The position numbers and the translations under genes were made by a program. A stretch of DNA of 12,525 nucleotides from Pseudomonadota bacterium. Lineage in GTDB: Bacteria > Pseudomonadota > Alphaproteobacteria > Rhizobiales > Hyphomicrobiaceae. Location of the stretch: NCBI GenBank assembly GCA_023390485.1, contig JAEWCT010000371.1, forward strand, positions 1 to 12,525, in the 5' to 3' direction. The stretch's first letter is position 1, and each line of letters begins with the position of its first letter. A model generated the notes under the pieces. That model was not told where the DNA came from and made no database searches. It saw only the letters and a list, made by a program, of their open reading frames with translations. Shown one piece after another: positions 7,447 to 12,525 of the stretch.

Positions 7447-7890
7447 ATGGGGGGCGTGGTGAAGATTCTAATCACCGAAGATGAACCGATCGTCGCTGAC
7501 GAACTGGAAGCGATCGTCACGGACTTGGGCCATCAAGTTATCGGCATTGCCGCATCATCACATCGGGCCTTGACGCTCGCGCAGATGACCATTTGCGATC
7601 TAGCGCTCGTCGACGTTCATCTGAGCGATGGCATAACCGGACCGGCCGTCGCGCGGCACCTCTGTGAAAACACTCATGCCACCGTGATTTTCACGACATC
7701 CAATCCGCGGCAAATACCGCAAGACTTCTCGTCCGCTTGCGGCACCATCGTCAAACCCTATTCCGAGCACGCGGTGAAATCGGCGATAACATTCGTCGTT
7801 GACTGCATGCAAATGGGGAGTTCGCAGCGCCCTAAACCTCGAGCCCTAGAGCTTTCGCCCGCTTATGCCACGCGCTGGAAAGTCGGATAA
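7447..7890 (+). CDS. Single-domain response regulator (receiver only)
   Basis: The product is one receiver domain with no output domain (147 residues; the last 25 form a tail). The acidic pocket is E11-D12. The phosphorylation site is D56 in LALVDVHLSDG, the switch residue is T83 or T84 in VIFTTSNP, and the conserved lysine is K103 in GTIVKPYS. Receivers of this kind near GSR loci (SdrG, LovR) act as phosphate carriers or sinks between HRxxN kinases and PhyR. Those carry a FATGUY motif, and here the equivalent stretch reads FTTSNP, so membership of that subgroup is doubtful. The ATG at 7447 is preceded by GTGGGGG. GTG codons at 7456 and 7459 after a run of six G are alternative starts that would give V-K-I-L-I-T directly. 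An exact EcfG promoter lies just upstream, so the gene is probably stress-induced. Confidence 0.9.
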   Translation: MGGVVKILITEDEPIVADELEAIVTDLGHQVIGIAASSHRALTLAQMTICDLALVDVHLSDGITGPAVARHLCENTHATVIFTTSNPRQIPQDFSSACGTIVKPYSEHAVKSAITFVVDCMQMGSSQRPKPRALELSPAYATRWKVG

Positions 7891-7923
7891 ATCAGCAATC
7901 TTGTTTCCCGGCTGGCTTTTCCA

Positions 7924-9417
7924 TTACGCAGGCGTCCTCTTCAGTTCTTTTTCCGTGGTTGAAACTACCTCGCTCGGCACCGTGAGCGTCAACTCCGGCA
8001 ATTTGATCGAGACTCGCGTACCCGGTCGCGCATGCCCCGGCCTCACGGGTTCATAGGTGATGGCACCCGAAAACTGCCGCGTCAGGAGAGCCGCGATTTT
8101 CGTCCCCAGTCCCTCGCCCCCATTGCTCGCGTTTGCATGCAGCATTTTATCGGCATCACTCGCGATCCCCGGATACAGACTGGCATCGATCCCGTAGCCG
8201 TCATCCTCGATAATCAGTTCCGCTCCGGTTTCGTCCGTTTGTTTTAACCGGACATTGACCTCGCCCGCGCCGTCCTCGCCGAAAGCATGCTTGAAAGAAT
8301 TGACGACGAATTCTTGCGCCAGCACGCAGAGCGACGTCGCGACTTGCGCGGGTGCCAGAAGCGGCGGCACCTCAATCGTCAAATGAATTCGGCTTTCCCC
8401 GGCCGTTTCCGCCACGTCATCCAGAACAGCTTGCATGAGCGTGTCGATGCGCACGAGTTCGAGATCGTTGACGACATTGATCCGCCGCTGCGCGCTCGCG
8501 ATTGCATGAATGCGATCTCGCGCACCCGTAAGCGTCTTCAAGGATCGCGGATCGGACGTGTGACGGATGTGCAGATTGATAAAACCGACGACGAGCGAGA
8601 GCGTATTGCCTATGCGGTGCGTAACATCCCTCAGCAGCGCTTCCGCACGCTCCCGTTCCGCTTCCGCCCGATCGCGCTCGATCGCAAGCTCTTCCGTCCG
8701 CGCCTTGACTCGCGCTTCCAGAGACCGGTTTGTTGACGTCAGCGTCAATGCCGTAATCTCTAGCGCTTCGACGCGTTGTCGCTCACGGATTAATGCAACC
8801 ATCGCTAACGCGGCGCACGCCAGTAAGATCGCGAGCATAGCGATCAACAGCCAGAAGCTTTGATCGTGAAATTGAGCGACGCGCTCCTCGAAGAGATGTT
8901 GTTGCTGCAGGCTGGCGGCGGCAATTTCATCTCGCAACCGGTTCGACAGCGCGAGGTCGAGACTGTTCTCAGCAAGCTGACCAGGCGGATTTGGGTCCTT
9001 CGCCGCGGCTGCAATGCTCTTGTCGATCGCCGACAGGTGTTCCTGCTGCGCCTTGTGAACCTCCTCGATCGCAGCGAGCAGTTGATGGTTGTTCCGTCCG
9101 ATCCGGGTGAAATCGGAATGGATGCCGTCCACGGCCTTCTTCGCGGATTCGTAGGATGCAAGATAAGCTGGATCTCGTGTGAGCAGATATCCGCGTTGCG
9201 CGATCTCGAGATCCTGCGCGGCGCTCAGCCACTTCGTCAGGCCTTGCTGATAGAGCAGCGTCTGCGCAACGCGATCTGCAGCGGTCACCGTCCATTGCCA
9301 GGCTACGATTGCTGCGAGCCCGGATAGAACGGCAATTGAAACCCAGACCAACAACGTTCTCGTCGCATTCGACGTCAGGAACGCTGCAAATCTCCGCGAT
9401 ATGTTTTGGCGGCCCAT
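7924..9417 (-). CDS. CHASE3 sensor histidine kinase of the HisKA_2 (HRxxN) type
   Basis: This 497-residue membrane kinase has a transmembrane helix at about 21-41, a periplasmic CHASE3 sensor (about 45-185, with AQDLEIAQRGYLLT at 67-80 as signature), a second helix (about 188-210), and a coiled coil rich in charged residues (about 211-262). The HisKA_2 dimerisation domain has H267 in LLRDVTHRIGNTLSLV, again an HRxxN motif. The ATPase domain shows the N-box with N373 (EFVVNSFKHAF), G1 DDGYGID (405-411) and G2 GEGLGTKIAALL (434-445). It converges on the single-domain regulator with a 33-nt gap. Kinases of this class phosphorylate PhyR or its feeder receivers, which fits the locus. The start has only a weak Shine-Dalgarno (CTGGG). 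I see no EcfG box upstream of it. Confidence 0.92.
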   Translation of the reverse strand: MGRQNISRRFAAFLTSNATRTLLVWVSIAVLSGLAAIVAWQWTVTAADRVAQTLLYQQGLTKWLSAAQDLEIAQRGYLLTRDPAYLASYESAKKAVDGIHSDFTRIGRNNHQLLAAIEEVHKAQQEHLSAIDKSIAAAAKDPNPPGQLAENSLDLALSNRLRDEIAAASLQQQHLFEERVAQFHDQSFWLLIAMLAILLACAALAMVALIRERQRVEALEITALTLTSTNRSLEARVKARTEELAIERDRAEAERERAEALLRDVTHRIGNTLSLVVGFINLHIRHTSDPRSLKTLTGARDRIHAIASAQRRINVVNDLELVRIDTLMQAVLDDVAETAGESRIHLTIEVPPLLAPAQVATSLCVLAQEFVVNSFKHAFGEDGAGEVNVRLKQTDETGAELIIEDDGYGIDASLYPGIASDADKMLHANASNGGEGLGTKIAALLTRQFSGAITYEPVRPGHARPGTRVSIKLPELTLTVPSEVVSTTEKELKRTPA

Positions 9418-9674
9418 AACCCAGCTAGGAATGATCGAAGGAAAGTGTATGCAATGCCACGAGTTAACGGCCGTGCCAACCGCCTGCTAAAAGCGACTTT
9501 TTTCTATCAATACCACGGCTAAGCTGCTCAGACATTGCGAACTCGTAATGCAAATGGCCAAGCTATCGGCAAACGGCATAGCAAGTCTGCGCTTGCGCGC
9601 ATCCGCGCATTTTGAATCGAAATCAAACCATCTGCACGCGTCAAAAGCGGGCAAAAAATACTCCAGGAAACTTT
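9418..9674. other. Non-coding stretch upstream of the CHASE3 kinase; no gene seen
   Basis: No frame here looks like protein. The promoter of the minus-strand kinase must lie in this stretch, but no clear -35/-10 pair or EcfG box was found on that strand. A short AAAAG-CGA-CTTTT hairpin at 9489-9501 continues into a T-run, but it is A/T-only apart from one pair and serves no upstream plus-strand gene, so it is not called a terminator. Confidence 0.5.
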
Positions 9675-9699
9675 GGAACCCACGAGCACCCGCTACGTT
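9675..9699 (+). promoter_or_regulatory. Sigma-EcfG promoter of the small RNA
   Basis: GGAAC (9675-9679), 16 nt, then CGTT (9696-9699) matches the EcfG consensus exactly. No open reading frame with a ribosome-binding site follows it. Instead a strong terminator lies about 110 nt downstream, which points to a non-coding transcript starting near 9705-9708. Confidence 0.85.
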
Positions 9700-9705
9700 C
9701 TCCCA

Positions 9706-9816
9706 CTGTGACCGTACCCAAATACTCCCTCCCCACTCCCCCGTGGCCCAGGGTACGGCATCACTTAAAAGAGTTCGAGACCGCTTCCCCCCGAGCGGCG
9801 CGAACTCTAATTTTTT
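9706..9816 (+). ncRNA. Predicted stress-induced small RNA with C-rich loops (GsrN-like)
   Basis: The span is bounded by an exact EcfG promoter and a Rho-independent terminator, giving an RNA of about 110 nt (the 5' end is estimated from the -10). It folds into two hairpins. In the first, GTGACCGTACCC (9708-9719) pairs with GGGTACGG-CA-TCAC (9751-9764) with one 2-nt bulge, which is 12 bp. Inside it, CCAC (9733-9736) and GTGG (9743-9746) present a TCCCCC loop, next to the unpaired C-rich segment CTCCCTCCCC (9725-9734). The second hairpin is the terminator, whose loop is TCCCCCCG. C-rich loops resembling anti-Shine-Dalgarno sequence are the working parts of Caulobacter GsrN, which is controlled by the orthologous sigma factor, and of rhizobial CCUCCUCCC-type RNAs. 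Function by pairing with G-rich ribosome-binding sites is inferred; homology to GsrN is not established. Confidence 0.75.
9770..9816 (+). terminator. Rho-independent terminator of the small RNA
   Basis: AGAGTTCG (9770-9777) pairs perfectly with CGAACTCT (9801-9808). An inner stem, CCGCT (9781-9785) with AGCGG (9794-9798), encloses a C-rich loop. Six T residues follow at 9811-9816. Confidence 0.92.
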
Positions 9817-9860
9817 GTGCGACATTCGAAGCCGATCCCGCCCCATGTTCGCCGTAATCC

Positions 9861-9886
9861 GGAACCGCGCGGTTTCGGCGCACGTT
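9861..9886 (+). promoter_or_regulatory. Sigma-EcfG promoter of the DUF1328 gene
   Basis: GGAAC (9861-9865), 17 nt, then CGTT (9883-9886) fits the EcfG consensus. The predicted start near 9892 leaves a leader of about 30 nt to the DUF1328 start codon. The ten bases from the -10 onward (CGTTCTCCCA) are identical to those of the small-RNA promoter upstream. Confidence 0.85.
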
Positions 9887-9922
9887 CTCCCAACGCGCAT
9901 TTTTGGAAATGGATCGGAGCCA

Positions 9923-10096
9923 ATGGGAAACCTGCTTTATTACGCAATCGTCTTCTTGATCGTAGCGATTGTCGCCGCGGCCTTGGGATTTGGCGGCGTT
10001 GCCGGCACAGCGATGGAAGGAGCCCGGCTCATCTTCTGGGTCGCGATCGTGCTCTTCATCGTCTCCATCGTCGCAAGTTTTATACGCCGCGCCTGA
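9923..10096 (+). CDS. DUF1328 (YtjA-like) small membrane protein
   Basis: This 57-residue protein ([20 protein letters not shown] at the start) has two transmembrane helices at about 5-25 and 36-54. They are joined by the conserved [21 protein letters not shown] turn region, and the protein ends in RRA. This is the whole DUF1328 family pattern at its normal length. The start is the ATG at 9923, preceded by GGAGC 5 nt earlier; a much longer frame continues upstream (from 9548), but its added part has no protein character. An exact EcfG promoter lies directly upstream and a strong hairpin terminator downstream, so the gene is a stand-alone stress-induced unit. DUF1328 proteins recur in general stress regulons; their biochemical role in the inner membrane is not known. 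Confidence 0.93.
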   Translation: MGNLLYYAIVFLIVAIVAAALGFGGVAGTAMEGARLIFWVAIVLFIVSIVASFIRRA

Positions 10097-10154
10097 CCCT
10101 GACGACGTGACAGGAGTTACGCGATCGCGACGCCGACCAGTGAAGCCATTTAAG

Positions 10155-10187
10155 AACGGCCGAGCCACAGCTTGGCCGTTTTCGTTT
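10155..10187 (+). terminator. Terminator after the DUF1328 gene
   Basis: AACGGCCGAGC (10155-10165) and GCTTGGCCGTT (10170-10180) form an 11-bp stem, with one G-T pair, around a 4-nt loop. The T-rich tail TTTTCGTTT follows (from 10179). It separates the DUF1328 unit from the PRC-barrel gene. Confidence 0.8.
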
Positions 10188-10230
10188 GCGTGCGAACGAG
10201 CGATCCCGTTCAATTCGAACCAATCGAAAT

Positions 10231-10255
10231 GGAACAAAAAATTCGCGGTGCGATT
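10231..10255 (+). promoter_or_regulatory. Possible degenerate sigma-EcfG promoter for the PRC-barrel gene
   Basis: GGAAC (10231-10235), 16 nt, then GATT (10252-10255). The -35 is exact, but the -10 matches CGTT in only two positions. It is well placed, about 35 nt before the start codon and after the preceding terminator, so the PRC gene needs a promoter here. Low confidence as an EcfG site. Confidence 0.3.
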
Positions 10256-10289
10256 GACCAAACGCAACGTCACCAGGAGAAGACCGACA

Positions 10290-10760
10290 ATGAACAAACA
10301 GACCTTGAGCGGTGCTGCCATCATCGCTGGACTTGCGATAGCGCCCGCATTGCTCACCTCTTCGGCGGAGGCTCTTTCGTTCGTCAAAACGCAAGGGATT
10401 GGCGAGCAGAGCACCTCGAGCCTCATCGGTTTGCGCGTGGAGAACGCTACCGGCGACAAGCTCGGCGACATCAATTATCTCGTCCTCGATAATGCAGGAA
10501 AAGTCAGCACCGCCGTGATCGGCGTCGGCGGCTTTCTAGGCGTCGGCGAGAAGAACGTTGGCGTCCCCTTCAACGAGATCAAATTCTCCGAAAAAGACGG
10601 CAGCCCCGTCGCCCTCCTCGACGCCAGCAAAGATAACCTTTCCTCGGCACCCAATTATGTTTGGTCGGAAGGTTCCGCAATGAAGAAGTCGGAGCTCGAT
10701 AGCGCGAAGCAGGGGACCGAAGCGCCCGCACCAAATTCCACCCCATCTCAAACGCAATAG
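10290..10760 (+). CDS. Exported PRC-barrel domain protein
   Basis: The 156-residue product starts at the ATG at 10290, with AGGAGA 9 nt upstream. A longer frame extends back over the DUF1328 terminator and is not credible. A signal peptide covers about 1-28 (MNKQTLSGAAIIAGLAIAPA, cleavage near AEA), and a PRC-barrel domain covers about 44-112 (LIGLRVENATGDKLGDINYLVLDNAGKVSTAVIGVGGFLGVGEKNVGVPF). The low-complexity tail (about 140-156) is rich in Pro, Ser, Thr and Gln. Periplasmic PRC-barrel proteins of this type are abundant in Hyphomicrobiales and often stress-induced, but their ligand is unknown. It is convergent with phyR, separated by a terminator. The preceding DUF1328 unit has its own terminator, so this gene should have its own promoter. 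Confidence 0.88.
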   Translation: MNKQTLSGAAIIAGLAIAPALLTSSAEALSFVKTQGIGEQSTSSLIGLRVENATGDKLGDINYLVLDNAGKVSTAVIGVGGFLGVGEKNVGVPFNEIKFSEKDGSPVALLDASKDNLSSAPNYVWSEGSAMKKSELDSAKQGTEAPAPNSTPSQTQ

Positions 10761-10775
10761 AATTGTCACTTGAGC

Positions 10776-10806
10776 AAAAAAGGCGCGGCCCCAGTGGAGC
10801 CGCGCC
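10776..10806 (-). terminator. Rho-independent terminator of phyR
   Basis: GGCGCGGC (10782-10789) and GCCGCGCC (10799-10806) form a perfect 8-bp stem with a 9-nt loop. Read on the minus strand it is followed by six T (plus-strand A at 10776-10781), so it ends the phyR transcript. In the plus direction no T-tract follows, though the stem may still hinder read-through from the PRC gene. Confidence 0.9.
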
Positions 10807-10831
10807 CCTTCCACAAACCAACTGAAGCGCG

Positions 10832-11638
10832 TCAGGCCGCACGTTGACCGGACTTTTTCGACCTTAGACCGAAGAAAAGCGACTGGCTGATCATCGCCTT
10901 TACGACGGCTGGCTCGAAAGGCTTTGTGATGAGAAACACCGGCTCCGGCTTCGTGCCAGTCAGCAAGCGCTCGGGGAATGCGGTGATGAAAATAACCGGA
11001 ACGCTGATCGTCTCGAGAATTTCGTTCACGGCCTCGAGTCCGGAGCTTCCGTCAGCGAGATGAATGTCGGCAAGCACGAGCGACGGTGCCTTCTTGGCAA
11101 CTTCCGCAACGGCTTCCTGATGCGTCCGGGCGACGCCCTGCACGCGATGTCCGATATCGACGACAAGCGCTTCAAGGTCCATCGCGATGAGCGGTTCGTC
11201 CTCGATGATGAGAACATCCGCCGATAGTTGCTCCGCGATTTCTGCCCCCGCCATCTGCAGCAGCTCGGTCACATGCGCCGGCGTGACATCAAGAACCTGT
11301 GCGGCTTCCGCCGTGGAAAAGCCTTCGACCGAAACGAGAAGGAACGCCTGCCTCGGAAGCGGTGTAATCGATTCCAGCCGTCGCTCGGGAAGCGGCTTAT
11401 CGAGTGGCCGTACGTCGTCGGACACGCGATTTACGGCCAGCGAATTCCAGACCTTGGTGAAAGCGCGATAGAGCGCGACGCGCGGAGCGATCGATTTGTC
11501 GAACGCCTCGGAATCGGCAATCAGCGCCTCGAGTACCGCCGCGACGTAGTTGTCGCCGGACTGTTGGCTTCCCGTCAGCGATCGCGCGTAGCGGCGCAGA
11601 TACGGCAAATGGGGAGCAATGGATTCGGCTATCGACAT
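10832..11638 (-). CDS. phyR: PhyR, anti-anti-sigma response regulator of the general stress response
   Basis: The 268-residue protein has an N-terminal sigma-factor-like domain (about 1-138) fused to a C-terminal receiver (about 141-258), the PhyR layout. The receiver has acidic residues E146-D147, phospho-acceptor D191 (LVLADIHLADGSSG), T219 in FITAFPERLLTG, and K239 in PVFLITKPF; the last two segments are the PhyR signature. When phosphorylated, PhyR binds NepR through the sigma-like domain and releases EcfG. I place the start at the ATG 11636-11638 (MSIAESIAPHLPYLRRYARS), which has GAGGTG 5 nt upstream, rather than 17 codons earlier. It lies on the same strand as nepR-ecfG, 126 nt after ecfG, and ends with its own terminator. 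I find no GGAAC/CGTT box in that 126-nt gap, so it may be transcribed with ecfG or from another promoter. Confidence 0.97.
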   Translation of the reverse strand: MSIAESIAPHLPYLRRYARSLTGSQQSGDNYVAAVLEALIADSEAFDKSIAPRVALYRAFTKVWNSLAVNRVSDDVRPLDKPLPERRLESITPLPRQAFLLVSVEGFSTAEAAQVLDVTPAHVTELLQMAGAEIAEQLSADVLIIEDEPLIAMDLEALVVDIGHRVQGVARTHQEAVAEVAKKAPSLVLADIHLADGSSGLEAVNEILETISVPVIFITAFPERLLTGTKPEPVFLITKPFEPAVVKAMISQSLFFGLRSKKSGQRAA

Positions 11639-11764
11639 TTGACACCTCGTAATCTCGTTTTGCGGCGAGACGATCCTGTACCGAAACACAAGATCATCCC
11701 GGATAGGGTATTACGTCCGTGCACCCCATGAACTTATCCGTCTCGGCTCTTGGAGCAACAGGGG

Positions 11765-12319
11765 CTAACCTCGCCCCGCCGCTCGCGTAATTCCGGCGAA
11801 TTCGCCATTGGGATCGATGCTCTCGCCGGCTTCGAGACCGAGGGCCTTGTTCAAGGCCACACGGGCGCGATTGACACGGCTTTTGACCGTACCGACTGCA
11901 GCGTTGGTGATTTCGGCTGCCTCTTCGTAAGAAAAGCCTTCCGCGCCGACGAGCAGCAGAACTTCCTTCTGATCGTCGCTCAAGACGCCGAAAGCTTTCT
12001 TGAAATCGACGAGATCCATATGAACGTGTTGCTCGGGCAGAACCGATAGGCGCTCCGCCATCGCCCCGTCAGCATCCTCGACCTCGCGGCGGCGTTTCCG
12101 AAGTTCGGAGAAATAGGTGTTGCGCAGGATCGTGAAGAGCCAAGCCTTCAGGTTCGAGCCTTTTTCGAAACCGTCCAGATTGGACCAGGCTTTGACGAGC
12201 GTATCCTGCACCAGATCGTCGGCACGCGTCGGATCGCCGCAAAGCGAATTCGCAAATGCGCGCAGATTGGGAACGGCCGCGATCAAGAGAGCTTGCAGGT
12301 CGTCGTCACTTTTCGTCAC
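11765..12319 (-). CDS. ecfG: EcfG, sigma factor of the general stress response
   Basis: The 184-residue ECF sigma factor belongs to the EcfG group. Region 2 spans about 16-80 (NLRAFANSLCGDPTRADDLVQDTLVKAWSNLDGF, then AWLFTILRNTYFSELRKRRRE). Region 4 spans about 103-155 (LVDFKKAFGVLSDDQKEVLLLVGAEGFSYEEAAEITNAAVGTVKSRVNRAR, with the helix-turn-helix at its end). I take the GTG at 12317-12319 as the start. It is preceded by AAGGAGG at ideal spacing and overlaps the end of nepR by 14 nt, so the two are translationally coupled. A longer frame from 12373 has a poor N-terminus inside nepR. EcfG directs RNA polymerase to GGAAC-N16/17-CGTT promoters, three exact copies of which lie in this window. Confidence 0.96.
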   Translation of the reverse strand: MTKSDDDLQALLIAAVPNLRAFANSLCGDPTRADDLVQDTLVKAWSNLDGFEKGSNLKAWLFTILRNTYFSELRKRRREVEDADGAMAERLSVLPEQHVHMDLVDFKKAFGVLSDDQKEVLLLVGAEGFSYEEAAEITNAAVGTVKSRVNRARVALNKALGLEAGESIDPNGEFAGITRAAGRG

Positions 12320-12515
12320 GACCGTCCTCCTTACTCTCCTCCTCGCGCTGTTTAAGTTTTTGCAGGAGTACAACGAACCGATCGGGGACTGGCTCGTTAA
12401 TCAGTTCGATATAGGCCTCTCTCAAACGCTGGCCAATCTGCCCCTGGAGCTCGACCGGTAACGGTGCCTGCATAGTCGCTGAATCCCCTCGCTTGGGATC
12501 ACTGCCTGTGCCCAT
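12306..12515 (-). CDS. nepR: NepR, anti-sigma factor of EcfG
   Basis: The 69-residue protein contains the NepR core IGQRLREAYIELINEPVPDRFVVLLQKL (about 27-54). It is two helices joined by the nearly invariant NEPVPDRF segment, which clamp EcfG or phospho-PhyR. The flanks are short and charged, with an acidic/basic tail (REEESKEDGRDEK). The chosen ATG at 12513-12515 is only 10 nt from the window edge, so its ribosome-binding site cannot be fully judged. An internal ATG at codon 15 (12473), 11 nt after AGGGGA, is an alternative. The gene is first in the nepR-ecfG unit, and its promoter lies beyond the window. Nothing is missing from the conserved core. Confidence 0.93.
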   Translation of the reverse strand: MGTGSDPKRGDSATMQAPLPVELQGQIGQRLREAYIELINEPVPDRFVVLLQKLKQREEESKEDGRDEK

Positions 12516-12525
12516 CTTGCAAAGA

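Noticed and set aside
9489..9503. AAAAG-CGA-CTTTT hairpin with following T residues
   Set aside because: It is only a weak A/T stem, and no plus-strand transcript is expected to end there.
9487..9900. Minus-strand open frame of 137 codons across the small-RNA region
   Set aside because: It has no domain and no ribosome-binding site, and it covers two EcfG promoters and a terminator on the other strand.
9548..9922. Upstream extension of the DUF1328 reading frame
   Set aside because: It contains the small RNA, its terminator and the DUF1328 promoter. The DUF1328 ATG at 9923 has its own Shine-Dalgarno and gives the full family length.
1..12525. CRISPR arrays, insertion sequences, tRNA or rRNA genes
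   Set aside because: I saw no repeat-spacer series, transposase motifs, terminal inverted repeats with target duplications, or tRNA/rRNA signatures.

Overview
The window looks like chromosomal DNA of an alphaproteobacterium. The right end holds the nepR-ecfG-phyR core of the general stress response (GSR), which is specific to that class. The GC-rich but not extreme composition, the DUF1328 and PRC-barrel stress genes and the kinase types fit Hyphomicrobiales (a Hyphomicrobium-like genus is my inference; nothing here fixes the genus).

Left third (1-5466, all minus strand): a truncated RBBP9/YdeN-type alpha/beta hydrolase; an orphan periplasmic sulfate-binding protein (Sbp) with no cysTWA beside it; then a five-gene, probably co-transcribed set reading DUF2946 - ZrgA-like DUF2796 - ABC ATPase - FtsX/MacB-type permease - DUF3299. 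The last set resembles zinc-uptake loci of the Zrg type. The ATPase and permease overlap by 4 nt.

Middle (5671-9417): two membrane histidine kinases, both with the HRxxN phosphoacceptor motif typical of GSR kinases, flank one single-domain response regulator. The first is an HWE kinase with a PAS domain (plus strand). The second is a CHASE3-HisKA_2 kinase (minus strand, convergent with the regulator). The regulator has an exact sigma-EcfG promoter (GGAAC-N16-CGTT).

Right-middle (9418-10831): a gap of about 500 nt with no protein gene in its first 500 nt holds two further exact EcfG promoters. The first (GGAAC-N16-CGTT at 9675-9699) is followed about 110 nt later by a strong Rho-independent terminator. 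Between them is a folded, C-rich RNA, so I call a stress-induced small RNA resembling Caulobacter GsrN in logic and in its C-rich loops. The second (GGAAC-N17-CGTT) drives a 57-residue DUF1328 membrane protein, which has its own terminator. A secreted PRC-barrel protein follows.

Right end (10832-12515, minus strand): phyR with its own terminator, then ecfG and nepR. ecfG starts at a GTG that overlaps the end of nepR and follows a strong Shine-Dalgarno.

Working model: HRxxN kinases phosphorylate PhyR, phospho-PhyR sequesters NepR, and freed EcfG fires the GGAAC/CGTT promoters. Within this window those serve the single-domain regulator (possible feedback), the small RNA and DUF1328, and perhaps more weakly the HWE kinase and the PRC-barrel gene.
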